The notes under the pieces are model-generated. The model was not told the DNA's origin. It saw only the letters and a program-made list of their open reading frames with translations, and did not search any database. Position numbers and translations under genes: made by a program. DNA of 64,000 nt from JACKDW01 sp964621785 (GTDB lineage: Bacteria; Myxococcota_A; Polyangia; Nannocystales; Nannocystaceae): assembly GCA_964621785.1 (NCBI GenBank), contig CAZUPD010000001.1, forward strand, positions 1 to 64,000. The letters run 5' to 3'. Below are positions 9,213 through 18,152 of this stretch, piece by piece (position 1 is the first letter of the stretch; each line of letters starts with the position of its first letter).

Positions 9213-9410
9213 TTACGACCGGGAAGGTCCGACGAACCTTCGCTTGTGTGGGTGAGTGTCATGCGAGTCCATACCGGACTCTCCGACGGGGGCGGCGATG
9301 GCACGGTGGCGATACAACGCTTGGATTGCGTTGGCCGCGGCGTGGGCAGCTTCTGAGATAACCTCGAGGGGCTCCGGTAGCACGACGGCGGTTCCGTGAC
9401 GGCGATACAT
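9213..9410 (-). CDS. Possible small protein (65 aa), unknown function
   Basis: An ATG at 9410 opens a 65-residue frame: an N-terminal MYRRHGTAVVLPEPLEVISE, an Ala-rich helix (AAHAAANAIQALYRH) and a basic, His-rich end. No ribosome binding site stands out. The main support is the terminator 46 nt downstream in the right direction. It could instead be an untranslated RNA. No relatives recognised. Confidence 0.35.
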   Translation of the reverse strand: MYRRHGTAVVLPEPLEVISEAAHAAANAIQALYRHRAIAAPVGESGMDSHDTHPHKRRFVGPSRS

Positions 9411-9581
9411 GGCCTAGACTTGGGACTGATGAGTGGATGATAGGGTTGGATTAGATTCCGTTTTGGTCGTCCCGAACCGTTCCAGTTCTGTCTTGGTAGC
9501 GCTCGTCGCCGGCGAACGGATTAAGAAAAAGACAAAAAAATCTCGGTGCGAAATCGTGGCTGATCCGAGGGGGCAGGAATG

Positions 9582-10397
9582 TCAGCTTTGAATCGGAGCG
9601 AGGTTGGCGAGAAGTGTGTGGTGGAGCTCAGGTCCGGCTGCGGCAATGCTCCGGATACTCGGGTTCCACCGCTCGCCGGCGATCGTCGTTACCGTGCCGC
9701 CCGCCTGCTGCACCAGGACCGAGCCTGCACCCATGTCCCACGGTTGCAGGTGGTACTCCCAGTAGCCGTCGAGTCGACCAGCTGCGACATAGGCCAGGTC
9801 GAGGGCCGCACTCCCGGCGCGTCGCAGCCCGCGGACCTGGGGAATCATCGTCGAAAACTCGCTGAGGTTGCTGCGCTGATTCGGATCGGTACGTGTATAG
9901 GCAAACCCGGTAGCGAGCAGGGCTCGATCGAGACGGTCGACGGTTGTCACCCGCAACGTGCGGTCGCTGTGGCCCTCGCGTCGCAGCCACGCCCCGCGAC
10001 CTTCGCAGGCACAAAACATCTCGCCGCGCAGGGGATCGAACACCACTCCGAGGATGCCGCGGTCGCCGTCGAACAGTCCGATCGAGACGCTGAAGTGGGG
10101 AAATCCGTGGGCGAAGTTGGTGGTGCCGTCGAGCGGATCGACCAGCCATCGCAGCCCACAGCTGCCGGCGGTGGCACCTGATTCTTCGGCGAGGATGGCG
10201 TGTTCCGGAAACGCCGACCGCAACCTTGTCACAATCTCGGTGTCGGCAGCCCGGTCGGCCGTGGTCACGAGGTCGACTTCGCAGGACTTGGTTGCGACCG
10301 AAAAATCAGCCGCTTCAAATGTCGTGGCGAGGATGGTTCCGGCAGCGTGGGCACAGTCGAGGGCGACGTCGAGGATGTCGGGCATCGCCGGCAACAT
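9582..10397 (-). CDS. Inositol monophosphatase family phosphatase
   Basis: 271 residues from the ATG at 10397 (an in-frame ATG at 10385 is an alternative). The metal-binding motifs of the family are intact: LAEESG near residue 70, WLVDPLDGTTNFAHGFP near residue 85, and WDMGAGSVLVQQAGG near residue 220. These proteins are Mg-dependent, Li-sensitive phosphatases acting on inositol phosphate, histidinol phosphate or similar small substrates; the true substrate cannot be told here. It is divergent from the DUF6438 lipoprotein gene, with about 30 bp between the starts. Confidence 0.9.
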   Translation of the reverse strand: MLPAMPDILDVALDCAHAAGTILATTFEAADFSVATKSCEVDLVTTADRAADTEIVTRLRSAFPEHAILAEESGATAGSCGLRWLVDPLDGTTNFAHGFPHFSVSIGLFDGDRGILGVVFDPLRGEMFCACEGRGAWLRREGHSDRTLRVTTVDRLDRALLATGFAYTRTDPNQRSNLSEFSTMIPQVRGLRRAGSAALDLAYVAAGRLDGYWEYHLQPWDMGAGSVLVQQAGGTVTTIAGERWNPSIRSIAAAGPELHHTLLANLAPIQS

Positions 10398-10424
10398 ACA
10401 CTTTGTGGTGTACTATCCCAGCCC

Positions 10425-10982
10425 GTGCCGAACCTGCCACGTTCGAGGACCACTCGGAATCTTCATGCGAGGCGTTTGACTCGAATCGGGTTCGCCGTGT
10501 CGCTGGTTGCCGTGGCCTGTGCTGGCCGGGTCGATTCCGGGATTGACTTGGAGACCGAGTACGACCAGCCGGTGCTCGCCAGCATCGAGCGAACATCGTG
10601 TTACGGCTGGTGTCCGGTCTACCGCCTCACCGTGTTCATCGACGGGACCATCGAATACATGGGCATCGACTTTGTGCTGCACAAGGGATTGCGCATGGCC
10701 CAGGCAACCCCGGAGCAGGTTTTGCAATTGCGACAGGCGTTTTCGGAATCCAACTACGGGGCGTTTGCCGATCACTACACGGAACTTCACTACACAGATT
10801 TCCCCACCGTGGTCGTGACCTACCGCAGCGGTGACAAACTCAAGCAGGTGGTCCACTACTACGGTGACAGCTCGGCCCCGCAGGCGCTCGTCGAGCTCGA
10901 GGACCGCATCGAACAGATCCTAGAGGTCGACCAGTTTATCGGTACCCGTGCCGAGCGCGAAGCATTTGCCGAATCGTGGTGA
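10425..10982 (+). CDS. DUF6438-type lipoprotein
   Basis: The frame is open from 10200, but upstream sequence overlaps the divergent phosphatase gene. GTG at 10425 or TTG at 10476 both place a lipoprotein signal (IGFAVSLVAVAC) at the N-terminus. The mature part starts with SIERTSCYGWCPVYRLTVFIDG, the CYGxCPxYxLxI-G signature I associate with DUF6438, whose role is unknown. The following gene starts 4 nt after its stop, so the two are probably co-transcribed. Confidence 0.7.
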   Translation: MPNLPRSRTTRNLHARRLTRIGFAVSLVAVACAGRVDSGIDLETEYDQPVLASIERTSCYGWCPVYRLTVFIDGTIEYMGIDFVLHKGLRMAQATPEQVLQLRQAFSESNYGAFADHYTELHYTDFPTVVVTYRSGDKLKQVVHYYGDSSAPQALVELEDRIEQILEVDQFIGTRAEREAFAESW

Positions 10983-10986
10983 AAAA

Positions 10987-11634
10987 ATGGTAGATACCTC
11001 AAACGTGGGGGAGGTCGTGTTGGTGCGTCACGGCGAGACTGTGGGGGAGTCGTCGATCCGCCTCTACGGGGCGACGGACATTGCCCTCAGTTCGCTGGGG
11101 GAGCGTCAGCTCGAGGCGGTTGCACAGGCGCTTCGCGGTCAGGTGTTTGACGAACTGATCGTCTCACCACTGCAGCGCTCGCGCAGGTCGGGTGACATCG
11201 TGCGTGCCGCCTTGGGTTCACAGCCGCCGGTCGAGGTGGTCGAGAACTTTCGCGAGATCAACTTCGGCAACTGGGAGGGGTGGACGTTTGCCGAAGTTGC
11301 CGAGCGAGATCCCGAAGGTTATGCCCGCAGACAGACGGATGCCGAGGCGTTTGCGTTTCCAGGTGGTGAGAGCCGACAGGGGTTTTATGCCCGGGTTGCC
11401 GCCGCCGTGACCCCCGAGCGATTTGCGACCAACAAGCGGACATTGGTCGTGGTGCACAAAGGGATCATCAAGATCCTGCTCAGGGTCCTGTGCGACCTGA
11501 CCGATACCCAGACGCGTGACATGAATGTGTCGCTGGGAAGTATCCACCGGTTGCGTCGGCACGAACATGCGTGGAAGCTTGTGGTCGCCAACGATACACA
11601 GCACCTCGGCGATGAGCTCGACCTCGGCGGTTGA
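10987..11634 (+). CDS. Histidine phosphatase superfamily protein (phosphoglycerate mutase-like)
   Basis: 215 residues from the ATG at 10987, which follows the previous stop by 4 nt. VVLVRHGET carries the phosphorylated His; LIVSPLQRSRRSGDIV and the second His in LVVVHKG complete the active site, and EINFGNWEG is typical of the broad-specificity branch (CobC/PhoE-like). Likely a cytoplasmic phosphatase; the substrate is unknown. It is convergent with the methyltransferase gene ending at 11716. Confidence 0.88.
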   Translation: MVDTSNVGEVVLVRHGETVGESSIRLYGATDIALSSLGERQLEAVAQALRGQVFDELIVSPLQRSRRSGDIVRAALGSQPPVEVVENFREINFGNWEGWTFAEVAERDPEGYARRQTDAEAFAFPGGESRQGFYARVAAAVTPERFATNKRTLVVVHKGIIKILLRVLCDLTDTQTRDMNVSLGSIHRLRRHEHAWKLVVANDTQHLGDELDLGG

Positions 11635-11715
11635 TACTTGTGGACGCGACACGCTGTTTGGAGGCGCTCGACCGGATCCGGCTACCGAGGATGGACGTTT
11701 TTGTTGTCTCTACAA

Positions 11716-12432
11716 TTATTTTGCGGGAAACGTCTTCGACCAGATCCCGGTCCATTCGTGCACTCGGTTGGAGCCGCTCGCACGGATCCGGGCTTCTCGC
11801 GCCTCGCCGAAGAAGTTGCCGCAGACGCGTGCCGCCGTCTCGACATCCAAAAACCGGTAGTCCGTCCGCAGCAGGGTGTGGGCCATACCGCGTTGCTCGA
11901 GGAGGTTGTAGTAGGCCGCGAGTGCGTCATTTGGAGGGCCAGGTGTTTCGCTGGCGGTGCCCATGGTCTCGAAGATCAGCGCGGTGCCCGGTCGGGTGAG
12001 GACGCGTTGGATCTCGGCGAGCATGGTTGTGATTTCGTCGCGCCAGGTCGTGGGGTGCCAGCTGGTTGTATGACCAAAGACCCAACCGGCGACGACTAGG
12101 TCGAAGCGGCCGTCTCCGAACGGGAGGCTGGATGCGTCACCGCAGACCAGTTGCCAGCGCTCGGGGTCGGGGTGTTCGCGGCTCAGGTGCTGCGAGGCGA
12201 CCTTCAACATCGCCGCAGACTGGTCGAGTGCGATCACGTGCGCAGCCCCTGCGCCCAGCAACAGACGGGTGAGACGACCGGTGCCCGCTCCGATGTCGAG
12301 CACCCGCTGACCGGCGACAGGTGTGAGTTGTAGGATCGCCGGCAGCAGATGGCCGTCGCAGTCCTCGGCCTTGATCAGCTCGTCATAGGCATCCGCGTGT
12401 TGCCGGTAGATGGTCTGATAGCGGTCAGTCAT
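11716..12432 (-). CDS. Class I SAM-dependent methyltransferase
   Basis: 238 residues from the ATG at 12432. Motif I is VLDIGAGTGRLTRLLLGAG (about residues 44-62), followed by the acidic residue of motif II (VIALDQS), LVCGDASSLPFGDGRFDLVVAGWVF and FETMGT. This is a UbiE/type-11 fold methyltransferase. It sits 16 bp downstream of the lysozyme gene on the same strand and may be transcribed with it, though a functional link is not obvious. The substrate is unknown. Confidence 0.85.
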   Translation of the reverse strand: MTDRYQTIYRQHADAYDELIKAEDCDGHLLPAILQLTPVAGQRVLDIGAGTGRLTRLLLGAGAAHVIALDQSAAMLKVASQHLSREHPDPERWQLVCGDASSLPFGDGRFDLVVAGWVFGHTTSWHPTTWRDEITTMLAEIQRVLTRPGTALIFETMGTASETPGPPNDALAAYYNLLEQRGMAHTLLRTDYRFLDVETAARVCGNFFGEAREARIRASGSNRVHEWTGIWSKTFPAK

Positions 12433-12448
12433 CGATGCCCTCGGGTGC

Positions 12449-14023
12449 TCATGGGGCTCGTCGCCTTCGCACGAGGCCGCCGGCGAGGAGCAGGAGTAGC
12501 AAGCCGGTGTTGTTGGGTGTTTGTTGCCGGCATCCGCAACCTCCATCGTCTTGGCCGAAATCGGGGGGCAGGGCTGCGCTGTCGCTGGCCCCTCCGGAGG
12601 TCTCGTCGGACGAATCCTCACCCGTCAGACTTCCGGTCGAGCCCGTCGTGGGATCGAGTGTCGGATCGCCGGTGGGGTCGGGATCGGTGGTGTCGTCGGT
12701 GGTGTCGTCGGTGGGATCGTCGGTATCACTTGTATCATCACCGGAATCCCCGGTCGTACCCTCGACCAGTGGCTCAAAGCTCACCGCGTCGACGCCGAGT
12801 CGGACCATGGCCTCGTTGGATTCGCCGGTGTTGTCGTCGAGCCGCATGAACTGGTCGCCGCCGGCGGCAAACGAGAACACGCCGAGGGAGTACCAGCCGT
12901 CGGCCGTGGATTGGTTGAACTGGACGTTGGATTGCATTCCGCCGGCACGTACTTTGTAACGCGCTTGGGTCGAGTACGAGAACTCGGGCACGAGGTGGAG
13001 CAGGACTTCGTATTCTCCACCTTGCTCAAAGAACAGGCGCCAGAACACGTAGTTCGCCGGGTCGGCCCAGTCGGTGGTGTGGGTCCAGACGAGGTGTCCG
13101 CCGAATCCTGCCGCCTCCTCGCGCCAGTATTCGGGATCGCCGTAGAGCTCGCAGCACGCGTCTTGGTCGTCGATGATTCCGCCTTCGGGCCCGATGACCC
13201 CACACGGGGGGCAATCTTCGAGACAGGTATCGGCAGACTCGGACGCCGAGCAGATACCATCGCCGCAGACAACCGGCGCGAGGGTCCAATTGTCGAGGGC
13301 CGCGGCATCGCCGTTGAACACGTTTTCGTCGACCGGCGAGAGGCCGCCGACGCTGCCCGAGTCGCTGGTTTGGTGAAACACAAAGTCGCTCCACCCATTG
13401 GGCATGCTGGGACAGTTGGTGCCCCAATGGGCGACCCACAGCGGGAGGTCACCGAAGTCGGGCGAGTTGACATTGCCGTTCCACCAGCCCGGCGAGGTGT
13501 AGACAAACGGTTTGGCTCCGACGGCCGGCTCGACCACACTGAGCCACTCGCTGATTGCAGATGCAATGGCTCCGGGGCCGAGCCCACCCGTCGCCTCGAC
13601 GTCGATCACCGGCGGCAGATCCTCGGGTCCGAGGGTGCCCATCATCTCGAGCAGGAGTTCGGCCTGCGCGGTCGGATTTTGATTGGGGCGAAAGAATTGA
13701 TAGGCGCCGACCGTGATACCGTTTTGCTTGGCCTGCTCCCAGTTTTGGTGGAAGTATTCGTCGATGTAACCGGTCCCGTCCGAAGCCCGGATGAACGCGA
13801 ACTTGACCCCGTCGGCAGCGACCGCGGCCCAGTTGATCGAGCCTTGCCACTTGCTGACGTCGATGCCGTAGAGGGTCGGTCCGTCGGGGCAGATGAGTGC
13901 AGGCGAGAGGTCCGCCCCGAGCGTGGAGGTCGAACGGGGCTGGTCACGCAGGCCGTCACCCATCTGGGCATCGGGCGGGACGGTGGTGGCAACGAGCAGA
14001 GCGGTGAGCAGAGAGAAGGGCAT
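12449..14023 (-). CDS. Secreted GH25 lysozyme with beta-sandwich domain and MYXO-CTERM tail
   Basis: 524 residues. An N-terminal signal (PFSLLTALLVATT) leads into a GH25 domain: YGIDVSKWQGSINW, FAFIRASDGTGYID, VGAYQFFRP and the catalytic-centre strand PPVIDVEAT. A Cys-rich linker (VCGDGICSASESADTC) joins a beta-sandwich domain (about residues 280-410), then an Asp/Thr/Ser-rich spacer, and a tail with GGCGCRQQTPNN, a Leu-rich helix and RRRR. GH25 enzymes cleave the peptidoglycan glycan chain. The tail is a MYXO-CTERM sorting signal, so the enzyme is probably held on the cell surface. Likely role: lysis of prey or wall remodelling. Confidence 0.9.
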   Translation of the reverse strand: MPFSLLTALLVATTVPPDAQMGDGLRDQPRSTSTLGADLSPALICPDGPTLYGIDVSKWQGSINWAAVAADGVKFAFIRASDGTGYIDEYFHQNWEQAKQNGITVGAYQFFRPNQNPTAQAELLLEMMGTLGPEDLPPVIDVEATGGLGPGAIASAISEWLSVVEPAVGAKPFVYTSPGWWNGNVNSPDFGDLPLWVAHWGTNCPSMPNGWSDFVFHQTSDSGSVGGLSPVDENVFNGDAAALDNWTLAPVVCGDGICSASESADTCLEDCPPCGVIGPEGGIIDDQDACCELYGDPEYWREEAAGFGGHLVWTHTTDWADPANYVFWRLFFEQGGEYEVLLHLVPEFSYSTQARYKVRAGGMQSNVQFNQSTADGWYSLGVFSFAAGGDQFMRLDDNTGESNEAMVRLGVDAVSFEPLVEGTTGDSGDDTSDTDDPTDDTTDDTTDPDPTGDPTLDPTTGSTGSLTGEDSSDETSGGASDSAALPPDFGQDDGGCGCRQQTPNNTGLLLLLLAGGLVRRRRAP

Positions 14024-14499
14024 GTGTCCTCGCAGTCCGTTGTGGGACGATCAGGGGTCGGTGCGGACGAGGTTGCAAATGCAAGTCGTCGCGATCCATA
14101 GGACGTCAGTTGGCTGTTTCGATCAAGTCCCCAAAGGTCGAATCGTTGCTTGCGCAAACACAATTTTGTGGACTTCCGGCGTGAATCGGCGCCAGCGATC
14201 GATCCCGAGGGGGTGCCGAGATCGTGTCTCCACTCGCTGCCCAAAGCAACCGGTGCGCGGGATGGTCCGGCTGTTGCAGCGGAGCTCCGCGGAGCTCTCT
14301 GGCACATCGACGAGGTTCGCCCACTTCTCACCCGGGCATTGCAAATGCACGCACCCAAAGGTTCCGCACCGAGACAACGGTGTTTGCTGCACTGGCTTTC
14401 AGGGGCCCTTGATCGTGCGCTGCTCGCAGCGTCCACTCACGCAGCGTTGCAAGCTTCGAATTTCCACACATTCTCGGGTGTTTGTGCTGTGATAGCGGC
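14024..14499. promoter_or_regulatory. Divergent intergenic region with two TGCAAATGCA palindromes
   Basis: 476 bp between the divergent lysozyme and monooxygenase genes. It contains two identical copies of TGCAAATGCA (14074-14083 and 14340-14349), 266 bp apart. No supported gene. The pair could bind a regulator of both genes, but the same palindrome family also occurs inside genes throughout the window. Confidence 0.45.
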
Positions 14500-15849
14500 A
14501 TGCATCGACTCGTCCTCGGTCTGTTGTTGGGAACCACCATCGTAGCCTGCAAAGGTGATGCTGGGGAGTCGGCATCGGAGAGCGGCTCGGAGAGTGACTC
14601 CTCGTCCGCAGCTGAGCTGACCTACTATCGGGATATCAAGGTGATTTTGGACAGCGCCTGTGTCGGCTGTCACAGCCCGGGGAACATTGCTCCGTTTTCG
14701 CTGGAGACCTATGAAGATGTAGCTGCAATTGCGTCTGCGCTACCGTCGGCCCTCGAGGACCAAACGATGCCCCCATGGCCGCCTGACAACAGCTGCCAGA
14801 CCTATCAACACGATGCTTCGCTCGCCGATGATGACCGCCAGAAAATTCTCGCCTGGATCGCGGATGATACCCCCGAGGGAGATCCGGCCGATGCGCCGGA
14901 GGTCGACGACACCCCCGCCGACCCGATTGACTTTAATGTGCAGCTGCAATTGCCGGAGCCGTTTACCCCGACGATCGCACCCGATGAGTACCGGTGTTTT
15001 TTGCTCGAGTGGCCGGAGGACGAGACCTCCTATATCACCGCCTTTACCATCGTTCCCGGCGAGCGCCAGATCGTGCACCACGTGATCGCGTTCAATATCG
15101 ATCCGGACAAGGTCGCGGACTTTGTCGCCCTCGACGAGGCCGATCCCGATCCGGGATATCTGTGCTACGGCGGTCCCGGTGGCGAGGGGCAAGGTCGGGT
15201 GCCGTGGCTCGGAGGATGGGTGCCCGGCAACACCGGCGGGGCGATGCCCGAGGGGACCGGGCTAAAAATCGAACCGGGGTCGATGGTGGTTGTCCAAATG
15301 CACTACCACACCTATCCCGGTGCGGGTCCGGACCAGTCGAAGGTCTTGTTTCGCACCGCGCCCTCGGTCGAGCGCCCGGCGGCTGTGCTCCCGTTTACCA
15401 ACCCGCAGTGGCCCCAGGGGGCCGAGCCGATGCCGATCCCGGCGGGTGAAAAAGATGTTGTCCACACCTACCAGGCAGATGTCGGTCTCGGGTTGCCGAT
15501 CATCTTCCCCGACGGTCCGTTTGGTCCGGGCGATCCCTATGTCATCCACGATGTCGGGCTCCATATGCATACGCGAGGTACCCGGGGCAACTTGAGCATC
15601 GTCGGAGGCGACGACGAGTGTCTGCTCAGCGTCCCGCGCTGGGACTTCAACTGGCAGGGCAACTACCGCCTGCAGCAACCGGTGACAGTCCAGCCCGGCG
15701 AGGAGTTGCGGATCGAGTGCCACTGGGACAACTCACCGGAGAACCAGCCGTTCGAAAATGGTGTGCAGCTTCCAGCCGCGGATATCGAGTGGGGCGAGGG
15801 AACCAACGACGAGATGTGTCTGGGGATTCTCTACATCTCCGGGGTGTAG
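14500..15849 (+). CDS. Lipoprotein with c-type heme module fused to a PHM-like copper monooxygenase
   Basis: 449 residues from the ATG at 14500. The lipoprotein signal ends at TTIVAC. An N-terminal cytochrome c-like module contains CVGCH and a short Cys/Met-containing segment (TMPPWPPDNSC). The larger part carries copper-ligand patterns of type II ascorbate-dependent monooxygenases: IVHHVIAF, VVQMHYHTY, GLHMHTRG and a closing TNDEMC with the Met ligand. Such enzymes hydroxylate C-H bonds using two coppers. The fused heme may deliver electrons. Anchored at the envelope. The substrate is unknown. Confidence 0.8.
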   Translation: MHRLVLGLLLGTTIVACKGDAGESASESGSESDSSSAAELTYYRDIKVILDSACVGCHSPGNIAPFSLETYEDVAAIASALPSALEDQTMPPWPPDNSCQTYQHDASLADDDRQKILAWIADDTPEGDPADAPEVDDTPADPIDFNVQLQLPEPFTPTIAPDEYRCFLLEWPEDETSYITAFTIVPGERQIVHHVIAFNIDPDKVADFVALDEADPDPGYLCYGGPGGEGQGRVPWLGGWVPGNTGGAMPEGTGLKIEPGSMVVVQMHYHTYPGAGPDQSKVLFRTAPSVERPAAVLPFTNPQWPQGAEPMPIPAGEKDVVHTYQADVGLGLPIIFPDGPFGPGDPYVIHDVGLHMHTRGTRGNLSIVGGDDECLLSVPRWDFNWQGNYRLQQPVTVQPGEELRIECHWDNSPENQPFENGVQLPAADIEWGEGTNDEMCLGILYISGV

Positions 15850-15859
15850 CGCGTGTATT

Positions 15860-15880
15860 TGCAAGTTGCCGAAGCTTGCA
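15860..15880. terminator. Small hairpin between convergent genes, overlapping a TGYANNTRCA copy
   Basis: TGCAAG (15860-15865) pairs with CTTGCA (15875-15880) around 9 nt. It lies between the stop of the monooxygenase gene (15849) and the end of the convergent response regulator gene (15890). The left arm is part of TGTATTTGCA (15854-15863). No U-tract, so the terminator role is only suggested by position. Confidence 0.35.
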
Positions 15881-15889
15881 GGACCCGTG

Positions 15890-16300
15890 CTAGAGCGGGA
15901 GGTTCTCGAAGAACTGCACGTAGTCGGCGAGCCGCATCGGCTTGACAAAAAAATCGCTGGCGCCGAGTTCCCGCGAGCGTCGGATGTCGTCCGGGTTATC
16001 GGAATTGGTGAGCATCATGACGACCGGAACTTCGCGAAATATCTCCTGTTGACGCACCTGTTCCAGGGCCTCAAACCCGTTCAAACCAGGCATATTGATA
16101 TCGAGGAGGACGAGCGCCGGCATTGGTCGCTCCCCGCTGGCCACGCCTTCGAGATACTCGAGCAACGCATCCCCGCTGGTGAGTTGTAAGAATGGAAGCT
16201 TGTGGCGGCTGCGTCGATAACAGCGCTCGGCGACCATTCGATCGTCGGGATTATCGTCGACCATGACGATCGGACTTTGGGGGGAGGTTTGCTGGGTCAC
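15890..16300 (-). CDS. Single-domain response regulator (CheY-like)
   Basis: 136 residues, one receiver domain only. Acidic pair VMVDDNPDD, phospho-acceptor Asp in LVLLDINMPGLNG, the conserved Thr in MMLTNSDNP and Lys in FFVKPM are all present. The spacing and the RMVAERCYRRS helix match the response-regulator subclass paired with bacteriophytochrome-type kinases. Its start lies inside the end of the sensor kinase gene (50-nt overlap, different frame), so the two are translated from one message and form a two-component pair. The output partner is not encoded here. Confidence 0.92.
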   Translation of the reverse strand: MTQQTSPQSPIVMVDDNPDDRMVAERCYRRSRHKLPFLQLTSGDALLEYLEGVASGERPMPALVLLDINMPGLNGFEALEQVRQQEIFREVPVVMMLTNSDNPDDIRRSRELGASDFFVKPMRLADYVQFFENLPL

Positions 16301-18152
16301 GCGTATCTCCGAGGTGGAAGCGAAACTCTACCCCATCCGCCTTGGAGGTGGCACGGATCCAACCTCCGTGGAGTTCGGCGATCCGGCGACAGATCGAAAG
16401 TCCGATCCCCGTGTTGCCGCCTGTCCCGAGTCGCGTAAAGGGATAAAAAATCGTTTCGAGGCGAGTGTCCGGAATCCTGGAGCCGGTGTTGTGGACCGCG
16501 AGTTCCCAGTTTCCGTCGTCATCTTGGCTGGCGGCAAATGTCAGTCGGAACGCGCCGGGCTCGCTGTGTTGCAGGGCGTTGGCGACGAGGTTGCGGTACA
16601 GCACGGCCACCAGGTTTCGGTACAGCGACAAGCTCGGGAGGTCTGGTCGGGTGACCTCGACCCCGCGGCTGGCGAGATCCGATGCAACCTCCGACAAGAT
16701 TTCGTCGAGCAATGTGTCGAGCGACACCTGCGACCGCACGGGCACAGACGAACCGATTCCAGTTAGGGCGCGCAGGTCGGTGATCCGCCGCAACATATCC
16801 TCAGAACACGCACGCATGCGTTCCAACACCTGTTGCCCGTCCGGCGAGAGCCGCTGTGCTTCCTCAAACAACACCAAATCGGCAAGTGTGGCGACCCTGC
16901 GGGCGGGCTCGCGAAGGTCGTGGGCGGCGATATGGGAAAAGTGGCTGAGGTCGCGGTTGGCCTGTTGCAGGCGCTCGTTGGTGGCGGCAAGACGCTCCTC
17001 GTTTTCCCCCAACACATCGACCATATGCTGAAACGATCGGGCCAAGACGCCGATCTCGTCGGTGCGCATGACCGGCAACCGCTCGGATGTGTTCCCCGAT
17101 GCAATTGTATTTGCAGCAGTTGTGATCCGTCGCAGGGGACGCACGAGCAGGAGTGACAGGAAGACCGCCAGGAAGACCGCCACCACCATCAGGCCGATCG
17201 TAAAACCCAACGCACGCGTGGCGACTTCGACGGTCCCGCGGTCGGTCACCGTCGACGCGGCGAGGATCCCGAGATAGACCGCATCCGGCCCGTGACTCGC
17301 TGGGATCGCAACGCGACGAAAAGACACTGCAGCACCGGGGATCCGTGCAAACGACTCGTTTGCGCGGCGTGCAAACGGGTCTTCGAGCTGGGGGAATTGG
17401 TCCTGGGCGAGGTGGCGATGTCCGAGGTCAAAGCCAAACTGGTGACTCGGATCCGGGTGCACCAGGAAGTCCCCCGCCGAGTTGGTCAAGAAGTAGGTGT
17501 ACCGCGTGTCCTCGGCGCCGTAGAGATCGTCGAACAGGGCGTCAAAATCGACGTTGATCACCACGACCCCAAACACCCGATCGTTGCGGTCGCGCAGGGA
17601 GCGGGCGATCCGAACCACCGGGCGATGGGGCACCTCGATCTCACCGTGTTCTCGGTTGAGATCGATCGGGGAGACATAGACCTGGTCGCGGGCAAGCCCG
17701 ATCGCGCCGACAAAGTAGTGGCGCGTGCCTTTGGCTTGCAGCTGTGTCTCGCTCACCCGTGTGGTGCCATCACCCGCGCGATCGACCCGCACCAACTCGC
17801 GACCGCCATCGGCCACACCGATCAGACGAATTTGCTCATACATCGGTTTGGCCAGAACCATGACGGCAAACTGATCGGCCAACTCGTCGCGCAGTTGCTC
17901 CTGCTGCTCCGGCGGCGCGTGCATGAGTTCGGTGGCCGCTGGCAGGGCCTGCAGGAACGCCGCGTCGTGGATCAGCTCGTCGAATGCGGAAGCGAGTCGT
18001 CGTCCCTCGAGGTCGACCAATCGCTCGACGCTGGTCCGCTGTTGTTGTGCGATCAACGAGTCAAAGCCCCAGTACACCACCACGCCTAGCAGGGCAGCGG
18101 TCAACAGCACGAGGCCGAGTGCCAGCAGTCGGACCTGTGTGGCGATCTTCAC
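16251..18152 (-). CDS. Membrane sensor histidine kinase (Cache-like sensor, HAMP, HisKA, HATPase)
   Basis: 633 residues from the GTG at 18152; upstream codons lack kinase character. First membrane helix VRLLALGLVLLTAALLG, a roughly 270-residue extracytoplasmic region with PDC/Cache character (RELVRVDR, VVVINVDFDALFDDLYG), second helix LMVVAVFLAVFLSLLLV, HAMP (RPLRRITTAANTIASGN), then the His box FSHIAAHDLREPARR, N box YRNLVANALQHSE and GGNTGIGLSIC. The first Gly box reads NTGSRIP, with Arg where Gly is usual. It should phosphorylate the overlapping CheY-like protein. A TGYANNTRCA copy (17106) sits in the HAMP-coding part. Confidence 0.92.
   Translation of the reverse strand: MKIATQVRLLALGLVLLTAALLGVVVYWGFDSLIAQQQRTSVERLVDLEGRRLASAFDELIHDAAFLQALPAATELMHAPPEQQEQLRDELADQFAVMVLAKPMYEQIRLIGVADGGRELVRVDRAGDGTTRVSETQLQAKGTRHYFVGAIGLARDQVYVSPIDLNREHGEIEVPHRPVVRIARSLRDRNDRVFGVVVINVDFDALFDDLYGAEDTRYTYFLTNSAGDFLVHPDPSHQFGFDLGHRHLAQDQFPQLEDPFARRANESFARIPGAAVSFRRVAIPASHGPDAVYLGILAASTVTDRGTVEVATRALGFTIGLMVVAVFLAVFLSLLLVRPLRRITTAANTIASGNTSERLPVMRTDEIGVLARSFQHMVDVLGENEERLAATNERLQQANRDLSHFSHIAAHDLREPARRVATLADLVLFEEAQRLSPDGQQVLERMRACSEDMLRRITDLRALTGIGSSVPVRSQVSLDTLLDEILSEVASDLASRGVEVTRPDLPSLSLYRNLVAVLYRNLVANALQHSEPGAFRLTFAASQDDDGNWELAVHNTGSRIPDTRLETIFYPFTRLGTGGNTGIGLSICRRIAELHGGWIRATSKADGVEFRFHLGDTRDPANLPPKSDRHGRR

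Noticed and set aside
12521..14101. Long plus-strand open frame opposite the GH25 lysozyme gene
   Set aside because: GC-rich DNA leaves antisense frames open. The minus-strand protein has signal, lysozyme motifs and sorting tail; the plus-strand translation has none.
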